Source of the DNA: Pyrenophora tritici-repentis
Taxonomy: Eukaryota; Ascomycota; Dothideomycetes; Pleosporales; Pleosporaceae
NCBI RefSeq assembly: GCF_003171515.1
Contig: NW_027093993.1
Coordinates: forward strand, 1 to 31,767
Direction of reading: 5' to 3'
DNA: 31,767 nt
The notes beneath the pieces were generated by a model. It was not told the DNA's origin. It saw nothing but the letters and a program-made list of their open reading frames with translations, and ran no database searches. Below are positions 18,974-29,955 of the stretch, piece after piece (within the stretch, counting starts at the first letter, position 1; each line of letters opens with the position of its first letter). The position numbers were made by a program, and so were the translations under genes.

Positions 18974-20128
18974 GTTCGTCCACTCTACATGCCCGCGGGT
19001 TGTAGTGTTGTAATGGATCTTCAATCCATACGTCCGCAAATCCAACATCCACTGCATGGGGCTATGGCTGCCGCGCACCATGAACCGGTCCATCATCTTC
19101 TGCACTAACTGCAAACACCCCTTGGGACGCCGTCGCTGGCTTGGCCCGCTCTCGTACGCGCTGTCATCTAAGTCGTCGTCTGTCTCATCGCCGCTATCCT
19201 CCTCGGGCCCTGACATTTCTAGTCCCTTCTGCACGACCATAAACCGAGCGATCTTGATCACCGCCGATAATATCGGCGGGTACTGCTCCGGCCCCTTCCA
19301 TCCGTCCTCCTTGACGCCCAGCACCGCCAACGCGCACACCAGCGGGCTGTCATACTCTCTACGGGTGATGCGGTGGTTAAGTAATGCAATGCAAAACTCC
19401 AAACACGCTTTCTGTATCTTAGACAACTTCTTAGGCTCGGGGCCTTCTCCCTGACCTGGCTCTTCCTCAGCTACCTCTATCGCCTCGTCTATGTCGTCCA
19501 TCATCTCCTCGTCCAGCTCTTCTCTCTCTTCGTCCATATCCTCGGCTTCATCTTCTTCGTCTCCCTCTATGCTCCGCTTTGCCTGTTCGATTAACACCTC
19601 CCATGCCTCTCGCTGCCGGCGCGTAAACCGATACTTGGGGCTCTTCCACCCGTGCTCTTTCTGTGTGCGTGCAAAAAACATTAACATCTGCTGCCACGGT
19701 CGTGTGTGCTTGACAATGGCGTTCTTGTCCATATACGGCTGTAACGGCTGGAACCGGGTTTGGTGCATCTCTGTGCGAATTGCCTCCAACCGTATAAACA
19801 CGCCAATCCGGTCAATAATGGATGCCTGGCTGAACCGCGCCAATCCATCCATGGCTGCCCAAATCGCTGCTTCCACCGGCTCGGCCTGCTGCTCCTGCCT
19901 GGCATCTGGCTCTGCCACGGGCTCCTCGATGCACGCTAACAAATCCGGCCTCTCCATGCCCACTAGGTACGGCAACCACTGCGTCCGCTCCAGCCATGGG
20001 TTCACCTCGTCGCGCTCGCCCTCCTGGATCGTCGTCTGCGCCCGCTTCTCGATGTCTGCCCACGCCTTGGCCATCTGCTCGCCCACTCGCGCCCATGCTG
20101 CTGCCCCGTCTACGGGCACGATTTCGGG
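18974..20128 (-). other. TLH copy 1: central linker with acidic stretch
   Basis: An uninterrupted frame of about 385 codons without stops. It carries many Trp and charged residues, an acidic low-complexity stretch (EGDEEDEAEDMDEEREELDE, about 19500-19560) and a second acidic patch (DSGDETDDDLDDSAYESG, about 19150-19205). The ending WTNGDE joins in frame to LLYKEL across the hairpin element once the element and one duplication copy are left out. I recognise no catalytic domain. Confidence 0.75.
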
Positions 20129-20646
20129 CCTTCTCCATCCTGGCTGGGTGCCTGGACCTCAAAGTACTGCGATCCATGCCGGCTGCTGAATAATCGCTGG
20201 CAATGGACCAGCCGGTACCCCTTATCCATATGTGCCTGCACGCTCTTCTGCCTGGTTCGACTTGGCCGCCCTCGCTTCTTCCCTGCTGACCATCCTTGAT
20301 GGTCCTTACGCCAATGCTTTCGTATAGCCTCCTTACTTCTTGCTACATAATAGCAGCAGCTGGAGTCAAATTGGCATAACATCCCGTCTGTATACACTGG
20401 CAATTGCCGCACAGGCTTTGGAGCACCAGTCGGCACCTCGAGCTCACTAGGGTACTGGACTAACCCAGCCCAGCTGCGAACCTGCTGTCCAACTGCCTCA
20501 GCCTCCTTGTAACTAACCTTATGCTGCTTCTGTAGATGGCCCTCAATCTGATCTGGCCATACTGCATATCTGCACTCTCTGCATGCCGCTACGCTGTGCT
20601 CAGGCACATGCTCGAAATACTGGCACTCGATGCTAGGTTTAGACAT
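20129..20646 (-). other. TLH copy 1: OrsD/DUF3505-like N-terminal region with AT hook
   Basis: Starts at ATG 20646. Two Cys/His clusters: C22-x2-C25-x11-H37-x4-H42 (CRECRYAVW...HLQKQH) and C91...C97/C98...H111-x4-H116 (CQFDSSCC...KHWRKDH). A KKRGRPSR segment (about 123-130) has the RGRP core of an AT hook, suggesting binding to AT-rich DNA. The paired fingers with the GSQYFEVQ ending resemble the fungal OrsD (DUF3505) family, as I recall it. The frame ends falsely after DGEGP through one missing base near 20131. Confidence 0.7.
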
Positions 20647-20683
20647 GTTGAAATATCGACGCCTACCTGTTCTACTCGGCTTC

Positions 20684-20691
20684 TTATATAC
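20684..20691 (-). promoter_or_regulatory. TATA box candidate of the TLH gene
   Basis: The minus strand reads GTGTATATAAGAAG, with TATATAAG about 38 bases upstream of the ATG, which would give a very short leader. A CpG-dense stretch (GGCGGCGCGCGCGCGGCGGGG, about 20726-20746) lies further upstream. Confidence 0.45.
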
Positions 20692-20782
20692 ACGCGCTGT
20701 TGATCGCTCTCTCGGTGCTTACTCCGGCGGCGCGCGCGCGGCGGGGTGCCGAGCCTCGCGACCTCCTGACCCCCCAGACGCG

Positions 20783-20793
20783 TAACCCTAACC
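20783..20793. repeat. Interstitial telomere-like remnant
   Basis: TAACCCTAACC at the upstream edge of the TLH unit, with a further AAACCCTAA about 10 bases later, in the same orientation as the chromosome end. Too short to be certain, but it is where a unit that was once terminal would carry telomere sequence. Confidence 0.5.
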
Positions 20794-21042
20794 AAGAACA
20801 CCAAACCCTAAGCTCCTGAACCACATAGTCTGCTGCGCTGTAAATTCGTCAGATTGTGCGTCTACGTATGCTGAGTTATATGTCTAAATTTGGAGTAATT
20901 TCGACTATAGACTAAAAATGGGATGTACTCCTGAAGTTTAATGGGATAAACCCCTGGTTCTAGTATATACCCGCCATACGCGTACTTCTCAGCACTAACA
21001 AAAAAATGGTATATTATAACGTACCATTGAGCGCCCTGGGTT

Positions 21043-22283
21043 AGAGAAACCCATTCCAGAACAGCCAAGAAAAGAAACCAAGAGCAAAGGACTCAACCCA
21101 AGCAATCTTCTGGGCAAGGGACCTAATTCTACAAGCATCTACTATGGCCGAATCCCATCTATCCCAAAACAAACTACTACAACTACTGGACGTCTTTAGA
21201 GACTTTACGGAACTAGGCAGGGTTACGCAGCAAATGACTGAGAAGTTTACAGCACAGCTTGCGTACCAGACTGCAACGCTTACAAGCGCCTCCCAACAAG
21301 CTACAAAGACACTAAAGAAAGCTGTTAATGCCGCAACTGGACCACAAAACCCAAACAACCAAGAAAAACCAAACAACCAGAACACCCAGAACATCCAAAA
21401 CACCCAAAACACCCAAAACACCCAACAAAACAAGACATCATACGCTAGCGTAGCCGCCCAGAACAACGGAAACACATGGACTACAGTGTCTACAAAAAAG
21501 AAGACAAACAAAAAGCCAGCAAGCTACTACCAAGCAGTCCTTACGCTTACCCAGCCTACGTCTCACACACCACTCCAGATTAGAGACCTAATCAACGAAG
21601 AGTTCACAAAGGGCGGCATCAAAGACCCAGTAGTGAAGGAAGTAACAACAAGTAGAAAGAACAATATTATTCTAACAACCACTCCAACCTACTCAGGAGA
21701 ATACCTAGTCCAACACAAGCATATATGGCATCAAAAGTTTGAGCTAAAGAATGTACAACTACTAGAATCATGGACGAAAGTAGTAGTACATAATGTGCCA
21801 ACAGAATGGGAGGGAGCAGAGACACTAGAGATACTCCACACAGAAATCCCAGCATACAACAACGGACTACAAATTACTGGCAACCCATACTGGATATCAA
21901 GAGAATGGCAAAACAAGAAGAACAGCTCTATTGTAATAGCATTCAAAACAGCCGAAGACGCAGCCAGACTTGGTGGTAGAATTACAATCCTTGGACAAAC
22001 TCTCTTCACCGAAAAGTTTAAGCCTATAGCAGCATCTACCCAATGCCTAAACTGCCAACAATTTGGCCACCCAGCCACTAGATGCCGAAACCAACCAGCA
22101 TGCAATTTGTGCGGAGAAGAACATGCAACTACAACACACAAATGCTCAGTGTGTAATACAAAAGGAAAACCCTGCAACCATACACTCCCCCACTGTAGTA
22201 ACTGCAAAGAGCCCCACTTTGCAAACAGCAAAGAGTGCGAACTCTACCAAGCAGTAACAAAGAGCATCCCCGCAGGATTTTAA
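21043..22283 (+). pseudogene. LINE-C ORF1, 5'-truncated
   Basis: Lacks the first 70 codons of LINE-A ORF1; the first in-frame ATG is 21144 (379 residues). The zinc-knuckle region is identical to LINE-A. No promoter of the element remains, so expression would depend on flanking DNA. The TAATG overlap with ORF2 is kept at 22281-22285. Confidence 0.9.
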
Positions 22284-25200
22284 TGTTGAACAACATTAGG
22301 ATCCTCCAAGTCAATCTCAACAAGAGCATTACAGCGACTGAGTCTACACTGCAACTTGCAGTTGAACTTAAAGCTGATATAATTGCAATTCAAGAGCCAT
22401 GGCTAACTACCAACGACAACTACGCAACAGCAAGATCCATAAATCACACTGCGTTTATCCAGATCTTACCAGTAACAAACCTACCCGTCCGCCCTAGGGT
22501 TCTATTTTATATATCTAGAACACTAGAAGCAGAGACATTCACCCAAAACGACTTCAAAATAGACCCAGACGCAATGGCTATTACAATAAAAGGTTCTAAT
22601 TTCCAATTTAACCTATTTAACGTATACAACCAAACAAACGCCGAAGGGGAAAAAACACTGCCCAGAGCTATACTTAACACTAAGCTTCCGCCAAGTTCTA
22701 TTTTAGTACTAGATAGCAACGAGCACCATCCATTGTGGGACCCGCTATGCCCAACGACGAGCCAAGGAGCACAGCCATTTATTGACTGGATTGAAGAACA
22801 AGATCTAGAGCTCCTAAACACACCAGGAGTAGGCACATTCTTCAGACCACACCTATCTAGAGAAACAGTCCTAGACCTCTCACTTGTCACTCCAGACTTG
22901 GCTAGCAAAGCTACGGACTGGCAGACTATACCTGAAACTGGATCAGATCACTACGGCCTCCTATTCTCCATCCAAACAAACGCAGACCTTGTAGAAAACC
23001 CGACAAACCAACCCAGATTTAATACTGCAAAGGCTAACTGGGACACCTTCAACAAAGAACTAGAAACGGCAATCCAAAACAGTCAAACCTTGCAAGATAT
23101 GGACCAGATCAGTGATCCAAGAAAGGCAGACTTAATGGACCTCCTCCTCGGCAACAATACAGAGCTAGAGCAACAGCTAGAAGAGATTGGTAAAGCAATA
23201 ACTCAAGCAATCCAAACTGCAGCAAACAAAGCTATCCCTATCACTAGACTTGGTCCAAAACCAAAAGCTTGGTGGAACAAAGAGCTGACAAAGCTACGAC
23301 AAGACACTTCCCACTATAGAAGGATTTTTAAAGAAAAGCTCGAAACTACTGCGATACACGACGCCTACCTAGAGAAAAGAGACTTCCTACGTGCACGAAA
23401 CACCTACAACAAGGCAATCAAAGACGCTAAAAGGAAACACTGGAATGAATTCCTAGAGAAGGAAGACCCGCAGTCAATCTACAAAGCCATGGCATATACA
23501 AAGGATAACAAAGTCGAAAGAATTCCACCTATACAAGGAGAAACATCATTCGACAAGAAATGCCAAGCGTTCCGCAACACGCTATTCCCACCACCGCCCA
23601 TAACCGAAGCGCCCACATTCACCAACTACCAGGAAAAGAGATGGGATTGGCCAGCACTATCCACGACTGAACTAGAACGAGCATGCTCAAGTCAAGTCAA
23701 AAGTAGCACCCCAGGACCAGATGCAATAACACAAGACATAATCACAGCCGCGTACAAAGCTCAACCGCAAACAATGTTTAGAGCTTTCTCACTCCTATTC
23801 AACTATGGATACCACCCAAAATGCTGGAAACAAGCTACAGGAGCTGTTCTTAAAAAGGCATCAAAACCAGACTATTCAATCCCAAAAGCCTACAGAGTTA
23901 TCACTCTATTAAGCTGTTTAGGAAAGATTAACGAGAGGATCACCGCAAGTAGGCTGAGCAATCTAGCAGAAATCACAGAGCTACTACACCCAACCCAAAT
24001 TGGGGGTAGACTCAAGAAATCTGCAATAGATGCAGCTATGCTACTCATCGACCAAATTCAGCACCAGAAACAGAAAGGCCAAATAACATCAACTATCTTC
24101 CTAGACGTAAAGGGAGCATTTGACCACGTCTCACACAATCAATTCCTGCGAACGCTTAAGAAGCTAGGCCTTCCAATTAGTCTTATCGCTTGGACAAAAT
24201 CCTTCTTCTCAAACAGATCGCTAAGACTCTCCTTCGACAATAAGACACAAGAATTCTCCGAGATAATAGCTGGGATACCTCAAGGCAGCCCAGTGTCTCC
24301 AATCTTCTTTCTTATCTACACCAGAGACCTCTTCCCAGGACTACAAAGCTTCAACCTATCCTATATTGACGACCTATCTCTATCGACATCCTCAACATCG
24401 CTAAAGAAAAATGTCAAAATACTAGAACAGCAAGTCCGCCTACTATCTCACCGAGGGAAAAACTTAGCGATTATGTTCGATATAGCTAAGACAGAGCTCA
24501 TCCACTTTACCGCCAAGAAAGAGAGAAAAGAGAGAAGCCTACAGCTTCCAGACAACACCATTGTAGAACCGAAAGACACAATCAAATGGCTAGGTATCCA
24601 CATAGACAATAGACTGTCCTTCAAGGAACATATTGCTACACGCGTAAGCCAAGCAAGGAAAGCATTCTATAGACTAGGGAGACTAGCCAACATCGAAAGA
24701 GGACTCTCCCCAAAAGCAGTACGACAACTATACCTAGCATGCGTCACAAGCGTTGCAGACTACGGATCACAAATATACTGGAAGAACCAAAGCTACGCCA
24801 CTAGCCTCCTACAATCACTGCACAACCTGGCGTGTAGAAAGATAATTGGAGTGTTTAGAACGTCACCATCCCTACCAACAAGCATTGAATCCGGACTTAC
24901 GTCACCTGCAATTAGACTCAACACCAACAACCGAAAGTATGCGTCTAGAGCACACCAGCTATCCAGCAACCACCCAATCCAGAAAGCAATTACAAGGATC
25001 ACAAATACAGACAAAGCTAGCTACAAAAAGCCAAACCAGCATAGACAACTATACACTATTGTTAAGTCAATCCCAGAGAGAGACAACAATAGCGTAGAAA
25101 AGATAATCCCATATAGGTTCAGACCATGGGAAAGTCTTAACTACAAGGTTACTGTATCAAAAAAGAGCAAAGAGGAAGAGGCAATTGCACACACGGATTA

Positions 25201-26147
25201 TATCCTATCAAGGAGCGGAGATAACTTCACCGCAATCTACTCAGATGCCTCACAACACGACAAGGGAATAGGGATCGGCGTAGGTGTAGTAGCGTACAGC
25301 TCCACCCACGAAGAAACCTTTTCTCAAAAGACAAACATTGGATGCTCCCAACTAGTCTACAACGGTGAACTAGAGGGATAGCACAGGCATTTGAACACGC
25401 GGCTACAGTGGCACAAGAAGGCCAAGAGATCTACGTATACGCAGACAACCAAGCAGCAATCCATAGGCTTAACAACCTATCGGACAACCCGGGACAACAG
25501 TGGCTACTAAGATGCATCAGAGCTGCAAAGAGAATAACGACAAAGAAAGCATCGATCCACCTGCAGTGGGCCCCAGGACATAACGACGTCAAGGGCAACG
25601 AAAAAGCCGACACGCTAGCAAAGGAAGCAGCTAAAGAGAGACCAACAACATCGACCACAGCGAGCCTAGCCTACTTAGGCACAGAAATCAACAAAATACA
25701 AAAAACAGAACAACTGATGGAGTACAAGAGGTATACCGACAGGCCCACCAAAAACAGAAGCTCCTACTCAAGGATCTTCAAGCTCAACACACATACAACA
25801 ATCAAAGTCCCGAAGGGAACACCAAGAGAAATCTCGAGCGCGTTCTACTCACTCAAGCTAGGACATGGATACTTCAACTCCTACCTTAAGAGATTCAACA
25901 AGAGAGACTGCAATCTATGTATATGCTACAAACCACAAACACCACAGCATCTACTTCTAGATTGCAAACAGTACAAAACACATCGAAATACACTCAAAGA
26001 AGCAATACCACACAGACCCATCACCCTCCCACTCCTCCTCCAAACAAAGACAGCATCAAAGCTACTCTAGCCTTTATTGCAAGTACTAGGATTGGCACGA
26101 GAAAATGGCACCTTGGGCAAACCACCGAACAGACAGACACTGTATAA
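22283..26147 (+). pseudogene. LINE-C ORF2, two one-base frameshifts
   Basis: Identical to LINE-A through endonuclease and reverse transcriptase (YIDD at about 24362-24373). One G is missing from GGGG at about 25374-25378, right after NGELEG in the RNase H domain, which gives an immediate stop. The remainder of RNase H continues in another frame (from 25408). A second lost G, near 26052 (AGGC to AGC), shifts the C-terminal tail, which ends at 26147. Endonuclease and reverse transcriptase would still be made, but RNase H is cut. Both losses are in G pairs or runs and could be consensus errors. Confidence 0.9.
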
Positions 26148-26338
26148 AACTACAAAAACAATATTTCCTTATCTAAAAGAGCCCGCTGCTACATCTCTTT
26201 CTATTCACCACACTGCTCTTTAGCACCCGCGCCAATGGAAGACTAGCTCTGAAATTGGAGTACGCAAAACACCACCCAAATTGTACAAGACCCATAGAAA
26301 CTCCACAACGACCATCATACATAGAACGGCTTAGCCAA

Positions 26339-26370
26339 AGTCCTACATAGTCACCGACTGATACAGGACT
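26339..26370 (+). promoter_or_regulatory. Conserved 3' hairpin of LINE-C
   Basis: Identical to the LINE-A hairpin (AGTCCT ... AGTC / GACT ... AGGACT). Confidence 0.6.
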
Positions 26371-28308
26371 CTAATGGAAATATAATAATAAATATAATAA
26401 TACTGCTGTTCTTGCTACTCTCTCTTTACTTGCTCTATATTTTTCTTTACTTCTCTTTCTATTTTCTTTACTTCTCCTTCTTTCTCTTTATCTTTTGCTT
26501 CTTATGTCCTTCTCTATAAACTTCCTTATCTTTCTCTCTCTTTCTTCTTCTACCTATCTTCTATTCCCTTTACTATACTCCTCTTAAATTATATCGGGTT
26601 TCTTTTATTCTTCTTTCTTTTCTAACATCTCTTTTTAATATTATTGAAACATAATCTCTTATATCTTTTTTATTTATATCTTCTTCTTATGACTCTACTT
26701 TTATATAAACTTAATCTTTTCTTCTATCTTCTTATTAATGTATTCCTAATAACTTGCTCTGTCTTCTACTACAATCCTAATCCTTAAATCCTACTTAATT
26801 CTATGCTTGATTTCTTTCTTAAACACTATCTAATATATACTACAAACTATACCTGTTTTACCTACCTCATCTATCGATTATGAATCTCACCAACTTTATA
26901 CTCTCTCTTTTCGAATCTTTCTTTTCTTTGCTTTATACCTGCATACTTATTTTTAACATAAATAACTCTTCTTTAAACTTTTGCTCTTACTATACCCTTA
27001 CTGTGCTTATTACTCTTACTACTGTTACTATCTTTGCCTCTATTATAATTACTCTTGCTTCTACCACGGCTACGGCTGCTATTCTTGTAACTTTTCCTTC
27101 TATCGCGACTATCACTCTTACTGTCTATTCAATTACGGTTACGGGTTCTACTATTGCAACTCCCGCTGTTCCTGCCGTCCTTGCTGCTTTTAACATGCTC
27201 GTTATTACTCCTACGGCTACTACTACACCTGTGTTTACTGCCGCTTCTACAAATATCGCCACTGCGGCCCCTACGCTTCCTATTCTTGCTATCCACTCCG
27301 TCCTTGCTGCTCTCGCCATTCCAGCTGCTCCTGCTGTCCTCGCTGCTCCTGCTCTCGCTAATTACGCTCCTACTATTTCCGCCCTTACTGCTCTTACTCC
27401 TGCAGCTTTTACTCTTAATGCGCCTACTCCTACGGTTACTGCTCTTATTGCTGCTACTCTTAATGCTCTAGCTCTCACTGCTATTGCTCTCGCTACTCTC
27501 GCTATTCTTGCTACTACTACTGTCCCTGCTGTCGCCAACCTCGCTTCTATCGCTATCCTTACTGCGACCACTCTCCCTGCTCCTATTATTTTCGCTGCTT
27601 GTAACACCCTCGTTGCTGCCGCCTTTAAAGCTCCTACCCTTGCTACTCCTGCTATTCTTACTGCTCCTGCTCCTACGGCTCTTACTTCTACGTCCTGCTC
27701 TTGCTACTCTTACTCCTACCGCTCTTACTCCTCCGCATTCCGCAATCCTCCCTATTACTGCTTCTGCTCTCGCCACTTCCTCTATCTCTACTATCCCCGT
27801 CCTTCTTGCTGCTCTCGCTTTCCCCGCTGTTCCCGCTGTCTCTACTGCTCTCTTCTGCCCCTTACCTCCTACGCCTCCTCCACCTGCGGTAACTGCGGTT
27901 TCGGCGGCCGCTACCGCTCCTCTTGTCGCTGCTCTTACTACCCTCGCTACTTTCGCTTTCCTTGCTGCTCTTAATATCTTCGCTATCAATCCTACGGCTT
28001 CTGTTCTCGCTGCTCCTGATACTCTTACTATCTCTACTGTCCTTACTTTGTCCCTTGTCCTTGTAACTTGCACTGCTCTTAATATTCTTATTACTACTCC
28101 TACTACCCCTGCACCTGTTGCCGCTTCTGCCCCTGCTATCCTTGCTGCTTATAATATCCTTACTTCTACCTCTTACCTCTTACAGCTTATATACACCTCC
28201 GGCTACTGCTATTGCTACTGCTACTCTCCTACTTTCGCTATCCTCGCTACTCTTACTGTCCTTACTATCCTCGCTGTTCTTACTATCCTCGCTGTCCTCA
28301 TTATCCTC

Positions 28309-28416
28309 GCTGCTTCCGCTGTCCTTACAATCCTCGCTGTCCTCGTTGTCCTCGCTGCTTCCGCTGTCCTTACAATCCTCGCTGTCCTCGTTGTCCTCGC
28401 TGCTTCCGCTGTCCTT
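28309..28416. repeat. 45-bp minisatellite, two units plus a partial one
   Basis: Same unit as 14832-14984, one repeat shorter. Confidence 0.92.
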
Positions 28417-28612
28417 TCTACCCTTACTGCCCTTACTATCCTCGCTGTTCCCGCTGTCCTTGCAATCGCTACAATTAACTTAATAGTTAATTCCCTTGCC
28501 GTTCGCCCCTTTCTTGCGCTGCCCTTGTTGCTCTTACTGTCCTCGCAATCATCGCAATCACCTTAATTACCTTAATTGCCTCTATCCTCGCGGCTACACA
28601 TCCTGCTCTTAC

Positions 28613-29400
28613 TGCTCTTGCTACTCTTACTTCTATCGCGCCTGCGGCTCCTGCTTTCCTACTCTCGCTATCCTCGCTTCTCTCACAGCTGATCCCGCTA
28701 TCCCTACTATCCCCGCCGTCCTCGCTGCTCTCGCTGCTATCGATATCCTCGCTTCTGCTCCTCACTCCCCACCGCTCCTACTACGCCTGCGGCCGCTATA
28801 ACTACTTCTGCCCCTGCTCTTGCTTTCCCTACTGCTCTCGCTGTCCCTGCTGTCCCCCACTGCTCGCGCTACTCTCGCTGCTTCTCACTTCCTACCGCTG
28901 CTACGGCTTCTACAACTCCTTTCGCCGCTGCGGCTCCTGCTCTCGCTGTCCTTACCGTCGTCGCTGCTCTCGCTACTCGCTCTGTTCTCGTTACTCTCGC
29001 TATATGCGCGGCTCTCGATGCTCTCGCTGCCAACGGTACCTATCATGTCGCTGCTCTTATTTCTCTCGCCTCTCTCGCTCCCTACGCTCTCGCTACCACA
29101 GTCCGCAACAATCAATTAAGTGGGTCCTAGAAGGTTCAGATTGGATTGATTGATTACCGCTTTAAGCCTAGTAGTTACCTATAGGAGTTTAAGCCCTACC
29201 TAGATAGGTAAGTGGGTCTAGGAGAGTGACCGGATTGAATTGATTGTTGCGGAGTCTACTCGCTACTTGCCATCTCGTTGCTCTCGCCTGCCTCGCCTGC
29301 CTCGCTCTCGCTACTTGCCATCTCGTTGCTCTCGCCTGCCTCGCCTGCCTCGCTCTCGTTGCTCTTGCCGCTCTTGCTGCTCTCGCTCTTGCTGCTCTCG
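28613..29400. other. Segment present only in unit copy 2
   Basis: Copy 1 joins GCTACTCTT directly to CTCGCTATCGG (about 15186-15205), whereas copy 2 has about 790 bases between the matching points. It is the same GCT/CTC repeat type and contains the second hairpin element and an imperfect direct repeat of a CTACTTGCCATCTCGTTGCT block (about 29263 and 29311). A deletion in copy 1 between similar repeats is the simpler explanation. Confidence 0.7.
29098..29257. mobile_element. Second hairpin-family element (160 bp)
   Basis: Right end AATTGATTGTTGCGGAGTCT and left end ACAGTCCGCAACAATCAATT match the termini of the 126-bp element, with one small change on the left. The interior is different, with a short palindrome CCTACCTAGATAGG and repeated AAGTGGGTC(C)TAG near both ends. 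Flanks TCTCGCTACC (29088-29097) and ACTCGCTACT (29258-29267) share CTCGCTAC, an imperfect duplication that fits an older insertion. Confidence 0.75.
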
Positions 29401-29955
29401 CTATCGGAGCTACTCTCGCCGTCGTCACGACCCTCGCTTTTCCTCCCTGCTCAAGCTGCTATTACTGCTTTCGCTACCTGCCATCAAGTTGCCCTCGCTG
29501 TCCTCGCCATCCTCGCCATCCTCGCCATCCTCGCCGTCGTCGCTGCCTCGCTATCGCCACTATCGCCACTGTTGCAGCTATTGCTCTCGCTACCAACGCT
29601 GCCTGCGCTCTTACTGCTCTCGCCGCTCTCGTTACCTTCTCTGCCCTCGTCTTTGTCGTTGCTCTCATTGCTCTCGCTGTTGCCGCTGCTTTCGCTACCT
29701 CTAATATCTTTACTACCCTCGCCTTCGTCACTACTCTCGCTGCTCTCGCCTTGATCACTGCTCTCGCTGCCCTCGCCTTCGTCGCTACTCTTACTGCTGC
29801 TACTATCGTCACTGTTGCTGCTATCTCTCTTGCTGCTAACCCTGCCTACGCTCTCGCTGATCTTGCTGCTCTTGCCTTTATCGCTGCTTACACTATCCGA
29901 CCTACTCGAGCTGTTGGAGCTACCCTCGTCAACGTTACAACTCTCTATATTTCCT

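Larger units (their letters stand above)
15753..20646 (-). pseudogene. Telomere-linked RecQ-type helicase gene (OrsD-like, recombinase-like, RecQ), interrupted
   Basis: Likely a chromatin- or DNA-binding subtelomeric helicase of the fungal TLH kind. The start ATG at 20646 follows a TATA box; the stop is TAG at 15753-15755. The product would have about 1,580 residues: zinc fingers and AT hook (1-172), acidic linker (172-560), recombinase-like region (560-955), RecQ core (955-1360), acidic repeat and Cys-rich C-terminus. Four of five breaks look like the loss of one C/G: about 20131 (GGCCCG), 18165 (GACCCAG), 17650 (a run of five) and 16172. The fifth is a gain of one C near 16346. A 126-bp element plus its 10-bp duplication sits at 18828-18973. 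Frames meet without gaps, so introns do not explain the breaks. The gene is transcribed towards the telomere. Sequencing error remains possible. Confidence 0.85.
20647..21042. other. TLH upstream region and junction with LINE-C
   Basis: Holds the TATA box, a CG-dinucleotide-rich block and a telomere-like remnant at 20783-20793, followed by about 240 bases of AT-balanced unique sequence. A small inverted repeat (ATGGTA at 21006-21011, TACCAT at 21022-21027) sits just before the junction with LINE-C. No gene is seen. Confidence 0.7.
21043..26400 (+). mobile_element. 5'-truncated copy of LINE-A (LINE-C)
   Basis: Corresponds to 4330-9686 of LINE-A at a constant offset of 16,713 until two one-base losses near 25376 and 26052. 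I see no other coding difference, so the two copies are almost identical. The tail is slightly longer and interrupted (ATAATAATAAATATAATAA). The flanks (GCGCCCTGGGTT and TACTGCTGTTC) share no target duplication. The element therefore arrived either with a target deletion or through a duplication or recombination breakpoint rather than by a simple insertion. Confidence 0.93.
26401..29955. other. Pyrimidine-rich and Ala-coding low-complexity tract, copy 2
   Basis: Same character as 12074-15752: C/T-rich, GCT/CTC-rich, long compositional frames on the plus strand and Ser/Glu/Asp/Arg frames on the minus strand, no domain. At 27209-27222 the LINE-B target sequence is intact and unoccupied. No gene is called. 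Confidence 0.75.

Noticed and set aside
16172..20131. Introns as the reason for the TLH frame changes
   Set aside because: At each shift the aligned protein continues within one or two bases, so there is no room for an intron; the largest gap (18828-18973) is explained by the hairpin element with its duplication.
16172..20131. Programmed ribosomal frameshifting in TLH
   Set aside because: Five shifts at unrelated short C/G runs, with different sites in the second copy, do not fit a programmed site; no slippery heptamer plus structure is seen.
21006..21027. ATGGTA...TACCAT inverted repeat as terminator or element end
   Set aside because: Six-base arms only, no run of T after it and no second copy; it could be chance.
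3895..26400. Repeat-induced point mutation (RIP) of the duplicated LINEs
   Set aside because: LINE-A and LINE-C are almost identical over more than 5 kb and lack the scattered C-to-T changes expected of RIP.
21043..26400. Target duplication for LINE-C
   Set aside because: No shared sequence of useful length was found between the flanks at 21020-21042 and 26400-26425.
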